From NCBI GenBank assembly GCA_021776825.1, contig JAJFFG010000120.1, positions 1-64,000 on the forward strand: a stretch of 64,000 nucleotides of DNA, written 5' to 3'. A program made the translations under genes and the position numbers. A model generated the notes under the pieces. It was not told where the DNA came from. It saw only the letters and a list, made by a program, of their open reading frames with translations, and ran no database searches. This DNA comes from Planctomycetota bacterium (GTDB lineage Bacteria; Planctomycetota; JAJSAM01; JAJVHW01). Below are positions 16,420-26,903 of the stretch, in pieces; the first letter of the stretch is position 1; each line of letters starts with the position of its first letter.

Positions 16420-17193
16420 GTGCACAGCGCGATCTACCGCGGTTGGACTCGGCATCGACGCTCGACGCCGGCGGAGCACGAGTTCACGTACGACATCTTC
16501 ATGGCGTACCTCGACCTGGACGAGCTGGCGCACGTGTTCGATGGACGCTGGCTCTGGTCCGTCGGACGTCGCAACGTCGCCGCATTCCACCGTGAAGACC
16601 AGATGGGCGACGCCGCGGTGCCGCTCTCGACCACGATCCGCGACCTGGTCGAGCAGCAGTCCGGCCGACGTCCCGAAGGGCCGATCCGTCTTCTCACGCA
16701 TCTGCGGTACTTCGGCCACTGCTTCAATCCCGTCAGCTTCTACTACTGCTTTGATGCCGCCGGAGAACGCGTCGAGACGGTCGTCGCTGACGTGTCGAAC
16801 ACCCCCTGGCGCGAGCGTCATCCGTACGTGCTCGGACCCGCACTCGACGAGGGTTCCGGCGTGGCTCACCGCTACCGCTTCAAGAAGCTGTTCCACGTCT
16901 CGCCGTTCCACGACATGGACAGCGATTACGACTGGCGCTTCACGGACCCCGCCGAGCGATTGACGGTGCACATGGAGTGCAGCCGCGGCGCCGAGATGTT
17001 CATGGATGCGACGCTGTCGATGGAGCGCCGCGAGCTGACGGGCGGCGAGATGGCGCGTGCGCTGGCACGGCACCCGTTGATGACGGGTAAGGTCGTCTGG
17101 GGCATTCACTGGCAGGCACTGAGGCTCTGGTTGAAGAAGTGTCCCGTGTACGACCACCCACGGAAGCGCGCAGCGCAGGGAGGAGCCCAGTGA
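16420..17193 (+). CDS. DUF1365 protein
   Basis: A 257-residue protein with the DUF1365 hallmarks: HSAIYRGWTRHRR at the start, LLTHLRYFGHCFNPVSFYYCFD in the middle, and KLFHVSPFHDMDSDYDWRF. The family has no proven enzymatic activity; members are linked genetically to cyclopropane-type synthases and to oxidative-stress responses. It starts at GTG two bases after the flavoprotein stop and overlaps the next methyltransferase by four bases (GTGA), which places it in a core trio of flavoprotein, DUF1365 and CFA synthase. Confidence 0.92.
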   Translation: MHSAIYRGWTRHRRSTPAEHEFTYDIFMAYLDLDELAHVFDGRWLWSVGRRNVAAFHREDQMGDAAVPLSTTIRDLVEQQSGRRPEGPIRLLTHLRYFGHCFNPVSFYYCFDAAGERVETVVADVSNTPWRERHPYVLGPALDEGSGVAHRYRFKKLFHVSPFHDMDSDYDWRFTDPAERLTVHMECSRGAEMFMDATLSMERRELTGGEMARALARHPLMTGKVVWGIHWQALRLWLKKCPVYDHPRKRAAQGGAQ

Positions 17194-18440
17194 CCGACAT
17201 CGTCGCCAATGGGACTCCGGCTCTCCGCGCCCCGCACCCGGGTGTCCTCGAGCGGCTCACCCGGGGACGCGTCCTCGCGCGGCTTGCGTCTCTGCGCCGC
17301 GGAGAGCTTCGCATCCAGGAGGCGGGCGAGGAGTTCGTGTTCGGGACGCGCGCTGCCGACGGTCTCGCTGCGGCCGTGACGGTGCACGATCCACGCTTCT
17401 ATTCGTCGGTCGCGCTGCGTGGAAGCGTGGGCGCCGGCGAGTCGTTCATGGACGGTCACTGGACGACGTCGGACCTCGCCTCCGTCATGCGCGTGATGGT
17501 GCGCAACCGCCCGGCGCTCGAGGAGATCGACGGCGGGCTCGCGCGCTTCGCGATGCCGTTCCTGCGTCTGTTCCATCGCCTGCGACGGAACGACCGGGAC
17601 GGCAGCCGCAAGAACATCGCCGCTCACTACGATCTCGGGAACGACTTCTTCGAACTGTTCCTCGACGAGACGCTCACGTACTCGTGCGGCATCTTCGAGA
17701 CGCCCGCGTCGACGCTCGCCGAGGCGTCGATCGAGAAGATCGACCGCATCTGCCGACGGCTCGATCTGCAACGCGACGAGCGTGTGATCGAGATCGGGAC
17801 GGGGTGGGGGAGTTTCGCGCTGCACGCGGCCGCCACGTACGGCTGCCATGTCACCACGACCACGATCTCGCAGCGACAGCACGATGTCGCCACGCAGCGG
17901 GTGCGCGACGCCGGTCTCTCGGATCGCATCGAGATCGTCCGACGCGACTATCGCGACTTGACCGGTACGTACGACAAACTGGTCTCGATCGAGATGATCG
18001 AAGCCGTCGGGCACGGCTTCCTGGATACGTACTTCGCGAAGTGCGCGTCGTTGCTCGCGCCGCACGGCGCCATGGCGTTGCAGGCGATCACGATCGCCGA
18101 CCAGTTCCACGACGAGGCGCTGCGGACCGTGGACTTCATCAAGCGCTACGTCTTCCCGGGCTGCTACATCCCGTCGGTCGGTTCGATCACCGGCTCCGTC
18201 GGCCGCGCGTCCGACATGGTGCCCGTCCATCTCGAGGACATCGGCCTCCACTACGCGCGGACGCTGCGCGAGTGGCGCGAACGCTTCATGGAGCGGGCCG
18301 ACGACGTGCGCGCGCTCGGCTTCCCCGAACGATTCGTGCGGCTCTGGGAGTTCTACCTCGCGTACTGCGAGGGCGGCTTCGCCGAGCGACAGATCGGCGA
18401 CGTGCAGATGGTGTTCGCGAAGCCCGACTGGCGCAGCTGA
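17190..18440 (+). CDS. cfa: Cyclopropane-fatty-acyl-phospholipid synthase (copy 2)
   Basis: A 416-residue protein with full CFA-synthase architecture. The N-terminal lipid-binding part (residues 30-130, with GSVGAGESFMDGHWTT) is followed by a SAM domain starting IAAHYDLGNDFFELFLDETLTYSCG and containing IEIGTGWGSFALH, TTTTISQRQH and SIEMIEAVGH. The enzyme methylenates cis double bonds of membrane phospholipids using SAM. An AGGAG site precedes the GTG at 17190. It is closer to canonical CFA synthases than the 13112 copy, so the operon has two non-equivalent methyltransferases. Confidence 0.93.
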   Translation: MTDIVANGTPALRAPHPGVLERLTRGRVLARLASLRRGELRIQEAGEEFVFGTRAADGLAAAVTVHDPRFYSSVALRGSVGAGESFMDGHWTTSDLASVMRVMVRNRPALEEIDGGLARFAMPFLRLFHRLRRNDRDGSRKNIAAHYDLGNDFFELFLDETLTYSCGIFETPASTLAEASIEKIDRICRRLDLQRDERVIEIGTGWGSFALHAAATYGCHVTTTTISQRQHDVATQRVRDAGLSDRIEIVRRDYRDLTGTYDKLVSIEMIEAVGHGFLDTYFAKCASLLAPHGAMALQAITIADQFHDEALRTVDFIKRYVFPGCYIPSVGSITGSVGRASDMVPVHLEDIGLHYARTLREWRERFMERADDVRALGFPERFVRLWEFYLAYCEGGFAERQIGDVQMVFAKPDWRS

Positions 18441-18454
18441 GCCGGCCTCCTAAG

Positions 18455-18976
18455 GTGCGCAACCTGGTCAACGCTGCGATCTTCCAGGTCGGCTGGTTCG
18501 CCTGCGTTCTCGGGGCTGCCGCGGGGCACGCCTGGATCGGGAGCGTGACCGTCGCCGCGATCGTCGTGCTGCACGTGACCGTGTTCGCCGCGGATCGTGC
18601 GGCCGAGCTCCGCCTCGTGGCGCTGGTGACGGTGCCGGGTGCCGCGCTGTCGCTCTTCAACGCGTGGAACGACGCGGTGGAGTTCGCTCCCGACCCGATC
18701 GCGTTCGGTCCGCTGCCGTTGTGGATCATCTCGCTCTGGGCGCTCTTCGCGACTCTGCCGCGGCACGCGCTCGGATGGATGCGCGGTCGGCTCGTGCTCG
18801 CCGCGCTGTTCGGCCTGATCGGCAGTCCGCTGTCGTACCTCGGCGCGGAGCGGATGGGCGCCGTCGAGATCAACTCCGATCCCTGGCGCGGCGTCGTCGT
18901 CCTCGGTGTGACCTGGGCGCTCGCAGTGCCGTACGTGATCGCCGTAGCGGGACCAACGCCCGACGCGAAGAACTGA
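18455..18976 (+). CDS. DUF2878 membrane protein
   Basis: A 173-residue protein with five or so membrane helices beginning LVNAAIFQVGWFACVLGA, the DUF2878 opening, and containing PLPLWIISLWALFATLPRHALGWM and GLIGSPLSYLGAERMGA. DUF2878 genes usually travel with the flavoprotein/DUF1365/CFA trio. The biochemical role is unknown; it could handle or present the modified lipid. The GTG start at 18455 sits 14 bases after the CFA stop; no earlier in-frame start keeps the conserved opening. Confidence 0.85.
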   Translation: MRNLVNAAIFQVGWFACVLGAAAGHAWIGSVTVAAIVVLHVTVFAADRAAELRLVALVTVPGAALSLFNAWNDAVEFAPDPIAFGPLPLWIISLWALFATLPRHALGWMRGRLVLAALFGLIGSPLSYLGAERMGAVEINSDPWRGVVVLGVTWALAVPYVIAVAGPTPDAKN

Positions 18977-18985
18977 CGCCCGCCC

Positions 18986-19786
18986 ATGGACCTGCCCTTC
19001 CTGCCGATGGACCTGCCTTTCCTGCCGATGGAACTGCCCCTCGTCTTCCGAATCGGCGGTGTTGACGGTGTCGGCGTCTCCGCGCACTTCGTGTTCGAGG
19101 CGCTGGCGTACACGCTCGGGTTCGCGACGTATCGCGCCCTGCGTCGGCGCGCGGGCGACGTCGTCTCCGATGACGATCGCCTCGGCGTGATCGTGGCGGC
19201 CATCGCTGGTGCGGCCGTCGGCGCGTGCGTGCTCGGTTGGCTGGCCGACCTGGATGGTCTCGCTCTGGCACTGCGCGAACCGTGGACGCTCGGGATGCGG
19301 AAGACGGTCGTCGGCGCCCTGCTCGGCGGAACGCTTGCTGTGGAGTGGTGGAAGCGCCGCGCCGGTGTCACGACGCGGACCGGTGACCTGTTCGCGCTTC
19401 CGCTGTGCGTCGGCATCGTCATCGGGCGGATCGGCTGTCTGAGTGCCGGCCTCGAGGATGGCACCCACGGCAGCGCCTCATCGCTGCCCTGGGCGCTGGA
19501 GTTCGGCGACGGCATCGCGCGTCATCCCGTGCGCCTCTACGAGATGCTCGCCGTGGCGGCGTTGGCCCTCGCGGCGGCGCGCGCGCGTCCGCAGCAGCAA
19601 GGGGATCGCTTCCGCATCGTCCTGGTCGGCTACCTCGTCGTGCGCCTGCTCGTCGACGTGCTCAAGCCGGGGGATACTCTTCTCGGCCTCACGGCCATCC
19701 AGTGGGCGTGCGTCGCGGGGATCGCCGTCTACGCTCGCGATGTGCCGCGGCTGGCGGCGGCGTGGAGGGAGCGACCCGGTGCCTGA
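18986..19786 (+). CDS. Lgt-like (prolipoprotein diacylglyceryl transferase family) membrane protein
   Basis: A 266-residue protein with about seven membrane helices and two Lgt landmarks: GRIGCLSAGLEDG, corresponding to the Lgt GRxGN signature but with Cys in place of Asn, and RHPVRLYEML. True Lgt moves a diacylglyceryl group from phosphatidylglycerol to prolipoproteins. The changed signature and its place in a lipid-modification operon suggest a paralogue acting on glycerolipid. The first 19 residues are a 7-residue repeat (MDLPFLP twice, then MELPLV) from a 21-bp DNA repeat at 18986-19027, so any of three ATGs could be the start. It overlaps the radical SAM gene by eight bases. Confidence 0.8.
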   Translation: MDLPFLPMDLPFLPMELPLVFRIGGVDGVGVSAHFVFEALAYTLGFATYRALRRRAGDVVSDDDRLGVIVAAIAGAAVGACVLGWLADLDGLALALREPWTLGMRKTVVGALLGGTLAVEWWKRRAGVTTRTGDLFALPLCVGIVIGRIGCLSAGLEDGTHGSASSLPWALEFGDGIARHPVRLYEMLAVAALALAAARARPQQQGDRFRIVLVGYLVVRLLVDVLKPGDTLLGLTAIQWACVAGIAVYARDVPRLAAAWRERPGA

Positions 19787-21197
19787 ACGCGTGCGGCCCT
19801 ACGTGTACTACGACGTCGCGGTGTCGATCTGCTCGACGTGCCTCCGTCGTGTCGACGCGAAGATCGTCTTTCAGGATGGGAACGTCCTCCTACTGAAGCA
19901 CTGCAACGAGCACGGGGACGAGCGCGTGCTCGTGGCCGACGACATCGAGTACTACCGGCGCGTGCGCGAGGTGTTCCTGAAGCCCGGTGAGATGCCGGTC
20001 CGCTTCAACACGCCGGTCAAGTGGGGTTGCCCGTACGACTGCGGGCTGTGCACCGATCACGAGCAGCACAGCTGCCTCTCGCTGATCGATGTGTGCGACC
20101 ACTGCAACCTCGAGTGCCCGGTGTGCTACGCGTCGAGCGGGCCCAGCCGCAAGGCGTACCGCTCGCTCGAGCAAGTCGAGGCGATGCTCGACGCCGTGGT
20201 TCGGAACGAGGGCCGTCCGGACGTCGTGCAGCTCTCCGGCGGCGAGCCGACGATCCACCCGCGCTTCTTCGAGATTCTGGATGCGTCGAAGGCGCGCCCG
20301 ATCCGGCACCTCATGGTCAACACGAACGGCGTGCGGATCGCGAACGACGACGGGTTCGCGGAGCGTCTTGCGACGTACGCCCCGGGGTTCGAGGTCTATC
20401 TCCAGTTCGACTCGCTGGAGGCCGCCGCGCTGAAGCGGCTGCGCGGTGTCGATCTCCGCGACGTCCGGCTCCGTGCACTGGATCGCCTGGACGCATTGGG
20501 ACTCTCGACGACGCTCGTCGTCACACTGGCGCGCGGCGTCAACGACGACGAGATCGGCCGCATCGTCGAGTTCGCCCTGACGCGGCCCTGCGTCCGCGGC
20601 GTGACGTTCCAGCCGATGCAGTTCGCCGGTCGGCGTGAGGGGTTCGATCCGGCGACGGATCGACTGACGCTCACGGAGGTGCGTCGCCGTCTTCTCGAGC
20701 AGACCGACGTGTTCTCGCCGGCCGATGTCGTACCGGTCCCCTGCCACCCGGACGCCATCGCGATGGCCTACGCATTCCGGCGGGGCGAGACCGTGGTCCC
20801 GCTGACCGGCCTCGTCGGGCCGGAACTCCTCCTCGAGGGCGCACGCAACACCATCGTGTTCGAGCAGGACGAGGGGCTTCGCGAGCGGCTCATCGATGCG
20901 TTCTCGACCCGCCACTCGCCGGAGAGCAGCGCGGCCAGCCTGCGTGAACTGCTCTGCTGCCTTCCGCTCGTGGACGCGCCGGACATCTCGTACGAAGACG
21001 TCTTCCGCGTCCTGATCATCGAGTTCATGGACGCGCACTCGTTCGACGTGCGCTCGGTGAAGCGCTCCTGCATCCACTTCGTGCATCCCGAGGACGGCCG
21101 ACTCATCCCCTTCGACACGTACAATCTCTTCTATCGCGACGGACTCGAGCAGGAGGTCCTCGCGCCGCTGCGACTCGAGCGGGAGGCGGGTGCATGA
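19779..21197 (+). CDS. Radical SAM enzyme of the Tes/MJ0619 (tetraether-synthase-like) family
   Basis: A 472-residue protein starting at GTG behind a GGAGGGA site. An N-terminal metal knuckle (Cys18, Cys21, Cys42, with HG) precedes the block WGCPYDCGLCTDHEQHSCL, then the radical SAM cluster CNLECPVC (Cys109, Cys113, Cys116). SGGEPTIHPRF and MVNTNGV follow. The knuckle, the CGLCxxHxxHxCL block and the CxxxCxxC cluster in this order are what I know from archaeal Tes, which couples lipid tails into membrane-spanning tetraethers. Bacterial homologues exist, mostly without assigned product. With the Lgt-like and CFA genes, carbon-carbon coupling or methylation of acyl chains is a reasonable inference. 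Confidence 0.85.
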   Translation: MPERVRPYVYYDVAVSICSTCLRRVDAKIVFQDGNVLLLKHCNEHGDERVLVADDIEYYRRVREVFLKPGEMPVRFNTPVKWGCPYDCGLCTDHEQHSCLSLIDVCDHCNLECPVCYASSGPSRKAYRSLEQVEAMLDAVVRNEGRPDVVQLSGGEPTIHPRFFEILDASKARPIRHLMVNTNGVRIANDDGFAERLATYAPGFEVYLQFDSLEAAALKRLRGVDLRDVRLRALDRLDALGLSTTLVVTLARGVNDDEIGRIVEFALTRPCVRGVTFQPMQFAGRREGFDPATDRLTLTEVRRRLLEQTDVFSPADVVPVPCHPDAIAMAYAFRRGETVVPLTGLVGPELLLEGARNTIVFEQDEGLRERLIDAFSTRHSPESSAASLRELLCCLPLVDAPDISYEDVFRVLIIEFMDAHSFDVRSVKRSCIHFVHPEDGRLIPFDTYNLFYRDGLEQEVLAPLRLEREAGA

Positions 21198-21508
21198 GCG
21201 ATCCGGAACTACCGTCGCTCGAGCTCCGCACGCCTCCGCCGCGTCGACCCGAGCGAGCGTCCAAGACGTTCAGCTCGATCGCCATTTCGGTCGGTGTCGC
21301 CGTGGCGGGAGGGGTGGTCCTGGCGGCCGCGACGGACGGCGTCTCGATGTTCTTCATCGGCATCACGCAGGGCGTCTACATGGTGCCTGCGTACATCGTC
21401 GCACGCGCACGGGAGCGACGCGACGTCGGTCGTGTGCTCGTGATCCTGGGCGGCATCACATTCCTGCTGAACGCCGCCTGCTTCGGGATCCTCGCCGGCA
21501 GCCTCTGA
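21194..21508 (+). CDS. Small membrane protein, last gene of lipid operon
   Basis: A 104-residue protein with a Pro/Arg-rich cytoplasmic N-terminus (about 1-25) and three hydrophobic segments: AISVGVAVAGGVVLAAA, FFIGITQGVYMVPAYIVA and VLVILGGITFLLNAACFGIL. I do not recognise a family. It is coupled to the radical SAM gene by an ATGA overlap, so it is probably part of the same pathway, perhaps as a membrane anchor or accessory subunit. Confidence 0.7.
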   Translation: MSDPELPSLELRTPPPRRPERASKTFSSIAISVGVAVAGGVVLAAATDGVSMFFIGITQGVYMVPAYIVARARERRDVGRVLVILGGITFLLNAACFGILAGSL

Positions 21509-21626
21509 GGCTTGGCACCCAGCCTCGCGCTCCTCGAGGGCGTTTGCGTGCTACGATTCGCGACGTGAGGATGCGAACAACGCGTCTCGTCGCCGCTCGC
21601 AGCGCGCGACGGAAGGGGAACTGCGC

Positions 21627-24098
21627 ATGACCGGTTGCATTCGTTGGGCCGTGGGGTTGGCGTGCGGCGTGATTCTCGCCGCATCGGTGTCGGCGACAGC
21701 CGCCGTGGACATTCGGATCCGCAATGGCGACAAGGTCTCCGGTTCGCTGTTCCCCGTCAGCGAGGTCGAGTCGTATCGCGTCGATCTCCCAGCGGGCGCC
21801 GTCCTGAAACTGAAGGTCAAGGGCAAGGCGGCCTCCAAGGGCGAGCCGGCACCGATCGTGCGACTGCGCGTGCTCACGCCCGAGGGCGATCCGATCGGCA
21901 CGGACCTCGAGGTCGTGCGCGGCTCGAAGTCGTCGATCAAAGGCCTCCGCATTGGTGAGTCCGGCCGCTATCGCATCCAGGTCACAGCCGACGGCGAGGC
22001 GCCCGGCAACTACCAGCTGGTCGTCAAGTGGAGCGCGCCGAAGAAGTACCGATTTCCGCTCGGCGAGGTAGCCGACGAGACAAGTCAGTTCACGTTCGCT
22101 GTCGCGGAGCGCGCGACCGTCAAGCTGAAGCTCAAGGCCGACAAGGGCTCGGCGGCGACTCCCGGTGCGCAGAACGTCACCGGCCCGAACCAGTTCGGCC
22201 TCGCCTTCGCGCCGCCGCTGCCCGGTGCGAGTTCCCACGCGCCGGCGCCGTTCGAGAGCCCGACGTTCGGGGATCTCACGGTGACCTCCGCGGGCGGCGG
22301 TGGGACGTACACCTGCACGGTCGTCGTCAAGCCGCCGAAGCGGATCAAGCAGAAGCTCAACTTCACGGACGCCGTGATCGGCGGCGACCCGATCCTCGGC
22401 AACGACGTTGCGTTCGGCGACATCGTCGGCCCCGGTGGATTGGCGTTCGCCGTTCCAGACGAACTCTCCGCCACAATCGGCGGCTCCGCGCTCGACGTAC
22501 CGGCGGGAGCCGTTCCGCCTGGGACGCCGATGCTGATCGCGACCGCACCGCCTCTCGGGTCGGAAGGCGACGAGCAGGCCGCCGGGCCGACCGTGTTCTT
22601 CGGCCCGGGCGGACTCCAGTTCACGAGCGACGTGACGATCTCGATCCCGTACGACCCCGAGGCCTTCGACGACCCGCTCGCACTGCGTGTGTTCACGCGC
22701 GACGCGAAGGGCAAGGTCACCGAGGTGACCGGGCAGATCACCAACGTCTCCAACGGCCTCGTGACGCTCGCCGTCAGCCATTTCAGCTCGTTCCGCACGT
22801 TCGGACCGCGTCTGCCGGCGCCGGCGCCGTTCGATCTCGACGACGACGGCGACTCCGACCTCGTGCTGAAGGCGCCCAACGTCGGACGCGTGTACGTGCT
22901 GCCGCAGCCCGCGTTCCAAGGCGCTGCGACGACGGCCGACGCAACCGCCGTCCTGACGGCCGAGGATCCGGGCAACGACAACTTCGGCGCGACGTTCATC
23001 TCCGCCGAACTCAATGGCGACGGTCGCGCCGACCTCATCGTCGGAGCGTCGCGCTTCGGGTCCGGCCGCGTCTACGTCTTCTACGGCGGCTCGACGTTCC
23101 CCAGCCGTACGGCGGATCAGGCCGATGCGGTGATCGGCTCCGGGCAGTTCGACCTCGCGTTCGGCGTGCGTCTCGCAGCGGGTGACCTCAACGGCGATGG
23201 GATCGACGATCTTGTCGTCGGTGCCGAGCGCTCCAACGCTGACGGCTCGAACGGCGGCGGCGTGTACGTCTTCCTGGGCTCGCGCGAGTTCGGGAGCCGT
23301 ACCACCGCGAATGCTGACCTCGTCTTGGGAGGTGTTGCGGTCGGCGATGGCTTCGGCGCTGCCGTGGCGGTCGACGACGTCACTGGCGACGGCCTCCTCG
23401 ACGTCATCGTGGGCGCGGACCAGCTGCAGTCGAGCGGGCCGGGCCGGGTCTACGTGTTCTCGGGCGACGGACTGCGGTCCGAGTCGGCGACGCGCGCGGA
23501 CTTCGAACTCGTCGGAGAGTCGCCAGACGATGCCTTCGGCCTCGAGATCGCCACGGCCGACGTGACCGGCGACGACGTCGCGGACCTCGTGATCGCGGCA
23601 GCGGGGGACGACGACATCGCGTCACGATCCGGCGCGGTCTACGTCTACCCGGGTGGCCTTCTGGACGCGGCTCCGTTCAAGATCACCGGCGGCGGACCGC
23701 TCGAGGACTTCGGGTTCTCCCTCACCGTTGGCGACCTGAACAGGGACTCCATCGCGGACCTGTTCATCGGGAGCCCGACGGCCTCCGGAGAGCGTGGCCG
23801 CATCAGCGCGTACGCCGGCAGTGCAGCGTTCTCGTCGGGGACCGTCAACGGCACGCTCGGCAACGTGCTCGGCAACACGACCGGCGATCTGCTCGCAGAC
23901 CTGCAGCCCATGGTGGATCTCGACGGTGACGGGTTCCCAGACCTCGTGGTCTACGCTCCCGGCGCCGGCCTCGGAGGCGCGGCGTACATCTACCTCTCGG
24001 GCAACTCGTCCGTGCCGGCCGGAGGCAACGTGTCGGCCGAGGCCGACGTGACGATCGCCGGTCAGACCGGCGAGGCGCTCGGCGGCTTCACGGACTGA
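21627..24098 (+). CDS. Exported FG-GAP/integrin-like repeat protein
   Basis: An 823-residue secreted protein with a signal peptide ending near Ala26. Residues about 30-135 resemble a bacterial pre-peptidase C-terminal domain; about 280-390 contain a ZU5-like segment (LDVPAGAVPPGTPMLI). From about 405 there are FG-GAP repeats, each with a calcium-loop motif such as DLNGDGIDDLVVGA or DVTGDGLLDVIVGA; at least seven can be counted, forming a beta-propeller. Such proteins bind calcium and often act in adhesion or on the cell surface. The ATG follows a GGAAGGGGA site. Its last 13 codons resemble a fragment at 33235-33273. Confidence 0.88.
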   Translation: MTGCIRWAVGLACGVILAASVSATAAVDIRIRNGDKVSGSLFPVSEVESYRVDLPAGAVLKLKVKGKAASKGEPAPIVRLRVLTPEGDPIGTDLEVVRGSKSSIKGLRIGESGRYRIQVTADGEAPGNYQLVVKWSAPKKYRFPLGEVADETSQFTFAVAERATVKLKLKADKGSAATPGAQNVTGPNQFGLAFAPPLPGASSHAPAPFESPTFGDLTVTSAGGGGTYTCTVVVKPPKRIKQKLNFTDAVIGGDPILGNDVAFGDIVGPGGLAFAVPDELSATIGGSALDVPAGAVPPGTPMLIATAPPLGSEGDEQAAGPTVFFGPGGLQFTSDVTISIPYDPEAFDDPLALRVFTRDAKGKVTEVTGQITNVSNGLVTLAVSHFSSFRTFGPRLPAPAPFDLDDDGDSDLVLKAPNVGRVYVLPQPAFQGAATTADATAVLTAEDPGNDNFGATFISAELNGDGRADLIVGASRFGSGRVYVFYGGSTFPSRTADQADAVIGSGQFDLAFGVRLAAGDLNGDGIDDLVVGAERSNADGSNGGGVYVFLGSREFGSRTTANADLVLGGVAVGDGFGAAVAVDDVTGDGLLDVIVGADQLQSSGPGRVYVFSGDGLRSESATRADFELVGESPDDAFGLEIATADVTGDDVADLVIAAAGDDDIASRSGAVYVYPGGLLDAAPFKITGGGPLEDFGFSLTVGDLNRDSIADLFIGSPTASGERGRISAYAGSAAFSSGTVNGTLGNVLGNTTGDLLADLQPMVDLDGDGFPDLVVYAPGAGLGGAAYIYLSGNSSVPAGGNVSAEADVTIAGQTGEALGGFTD

Positions 24099-24382
24099 CC
24101 GAGCGCCCGACTGGCCCAACTGGCGACCGGGGTCTCGTGGCGGCGACGGGATACTCGCCCTACCGTTGCCTCCGCTGCGCGGGCACCTGACCGGCGAGTC
24201 GGACCCCCTCGGCGTAGTTCGCACTGCGCTCCGGCGTACACGTCGCGTTGCCAACGCACCGCCGTCGCTCCCCGGATGGCGGGGCCGCCCCGCCCGTAGC
24301 CGGAGACGAGGTGGAGCGCCAAGGCCGCCGGATGTGGCCTGGTATCGTATTGTCTCCGACAGACCCGTGGCATGGAGACCGC

Positions 24383-24584
24383 ATGAAGTACCGCATCCTG
24401 ATCGAGATCGACGAGGAGGGTGTGTTCGTGACGAGTTGCCCCAGCCTGCCTGGATGCCACTCACAGGGCAGCACGCGCTCCGAGGCGGTCGCGAACATGC
24501 AGGAGGCCGTCGAGGTCTACCTGGAGTCTCTTCGTGAGCACGACGAGCCGATTCCTCCGGGCATCACCGAGGACGTCGTCGAGG

Positions 24585-24595
<11 letters not shown>
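24383..24595 (+). CDS. hicB: HicB antitoxin
   Basis: A 70-residue HicB protein: MKYRILIEIDEEGVFVTSCPSLPGCHSQG, then the helix SEAVANMQEAVEVYLES and an acidic tail. This is the antitoxin fold that binds the HicA RNase; no C-terminal DNA-binding domain is present. The stop TGA overlaps a TTG that starts hicA (TTGA), giving the order hicB-hicA. A TATTGT hexamer at 24348-24353 could be the -10 element of its promoter, but no good -35 is seen. Because hicA is frameshifted, the antitoxin may have no active partner here. Confidence 0.88.
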
Positions 24596-26278
<1,683 letters not shown>

Positions 26279-26282
<4 letters not shown>

Positions 26283-26503
26283 GACCGTCGCTCCCACTCT
26301 TCGCGGGCCGGGCAGCCAGCGTCCACCCATGCGACCAATGCAGATCGCGACCACTTCTTTAGTCGCCCGAACCGGATTGCGCGCGGCACTGTGCCGGTGA
26401 GGTTCAGGCGATAGAACGCGCTCCTGCTCAGGCCGAGAAGCGAGGCCGCCTCGGAACCCGACAGGAGCAGCGGCGGCTGGGTTCTCGGAGAGCTACTCGC
26501 CAT
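26279..26503 (-). CDS. AlpA-like helix-turn-helix protein (putative excisionase)
   Basis: A 74-residue protein with the MerR/AlpA-type winged helix of excisionases: LLSGSEAASLLGLSRSAFYRLNLTGTVPRAIRFGRLKKWSRSALVAWVDAG. Such proteins bend DNA to direct integrase toward excision or regulate integrase expression. It overlaps the integrase start by four bases (ATGA) and begins within the last codons of the RHH gene. The position directly before int, in one transcript, supports the excisionase role. Confidence 0.85.
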
Positions 26504-26897
26504 CGGTCTCGTCCTTCCCGGGCACGTCAATGCGCCGCGCGACGGGGGACTGTCCGAAACGGACTTTCCAGCCGGCCTCCAGCGCCTTCCGCGTTGCGGT
26601 CTCGCACATGCGGTCCTGTTCCTTCTCAGGGAGGGCGTGGAACGCTGCAGCAAGTCCGCCCTGGATGATCCGAAGGAGCATCCCTGATCGTGTGGTGCCG
26701 AATCGCTCAGCGAACGCATCGAGCATCGCGATCGAGTCAGGCTGCAGGCGAACGCTTACTGGCCGGGCATTCGAGGGCGCGAACGCCTCTTCTCCGAGTT
26801 CCTCCATGGCGAGCTCCCGCTTCACCCACCGGTCCACGCCTTCCTCGCCGAGAACGCCAGTCCAGACCATGTTCGCGTCGCTCTTTCGCTTGCTCAT
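26493..26897 (-). CDS. Ribbon-helix-helix-type regulator of the element
   Basis: A 134-residue protein. Residues about 44-85 (RPVSVRLQPDSIAMLDAFAERFGTTRSGMLLRIIQGG) look like a ribbon-helix-helix DNA-binding domain with flanking charged helices. It is the first gene of the int operon and overlaps the AlpA-like gene by 11 bases. A palindrome GCGTATACGC sits between the -35 and -10 elements of its promoter, so it is likely the operator through which this protein represses its own operon. Identification of the fold is from pattern only. Confidence 0.6.
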   Translation of the reverse strand: MSKRKSDANMVWTGVLGEEGVDRWVKRELAMEELGEEAFAPSNARPVSVRLQPDSIAMLDAFAERFGTTRSGMLLRIIQGGLAAAFHALPEKEQDRMCETATRKALEAGWKVRFGQSPVARRIDVPGKDETDGE

Positions 26898-26903
26898 ACA
26901 GAG

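Noticed and set aside
21505-21524. Possible terminator (GAGGCT/AGCCTC) after the lipid operon
   Set aside because: Only six base pairs with no T-run; too weak to call.
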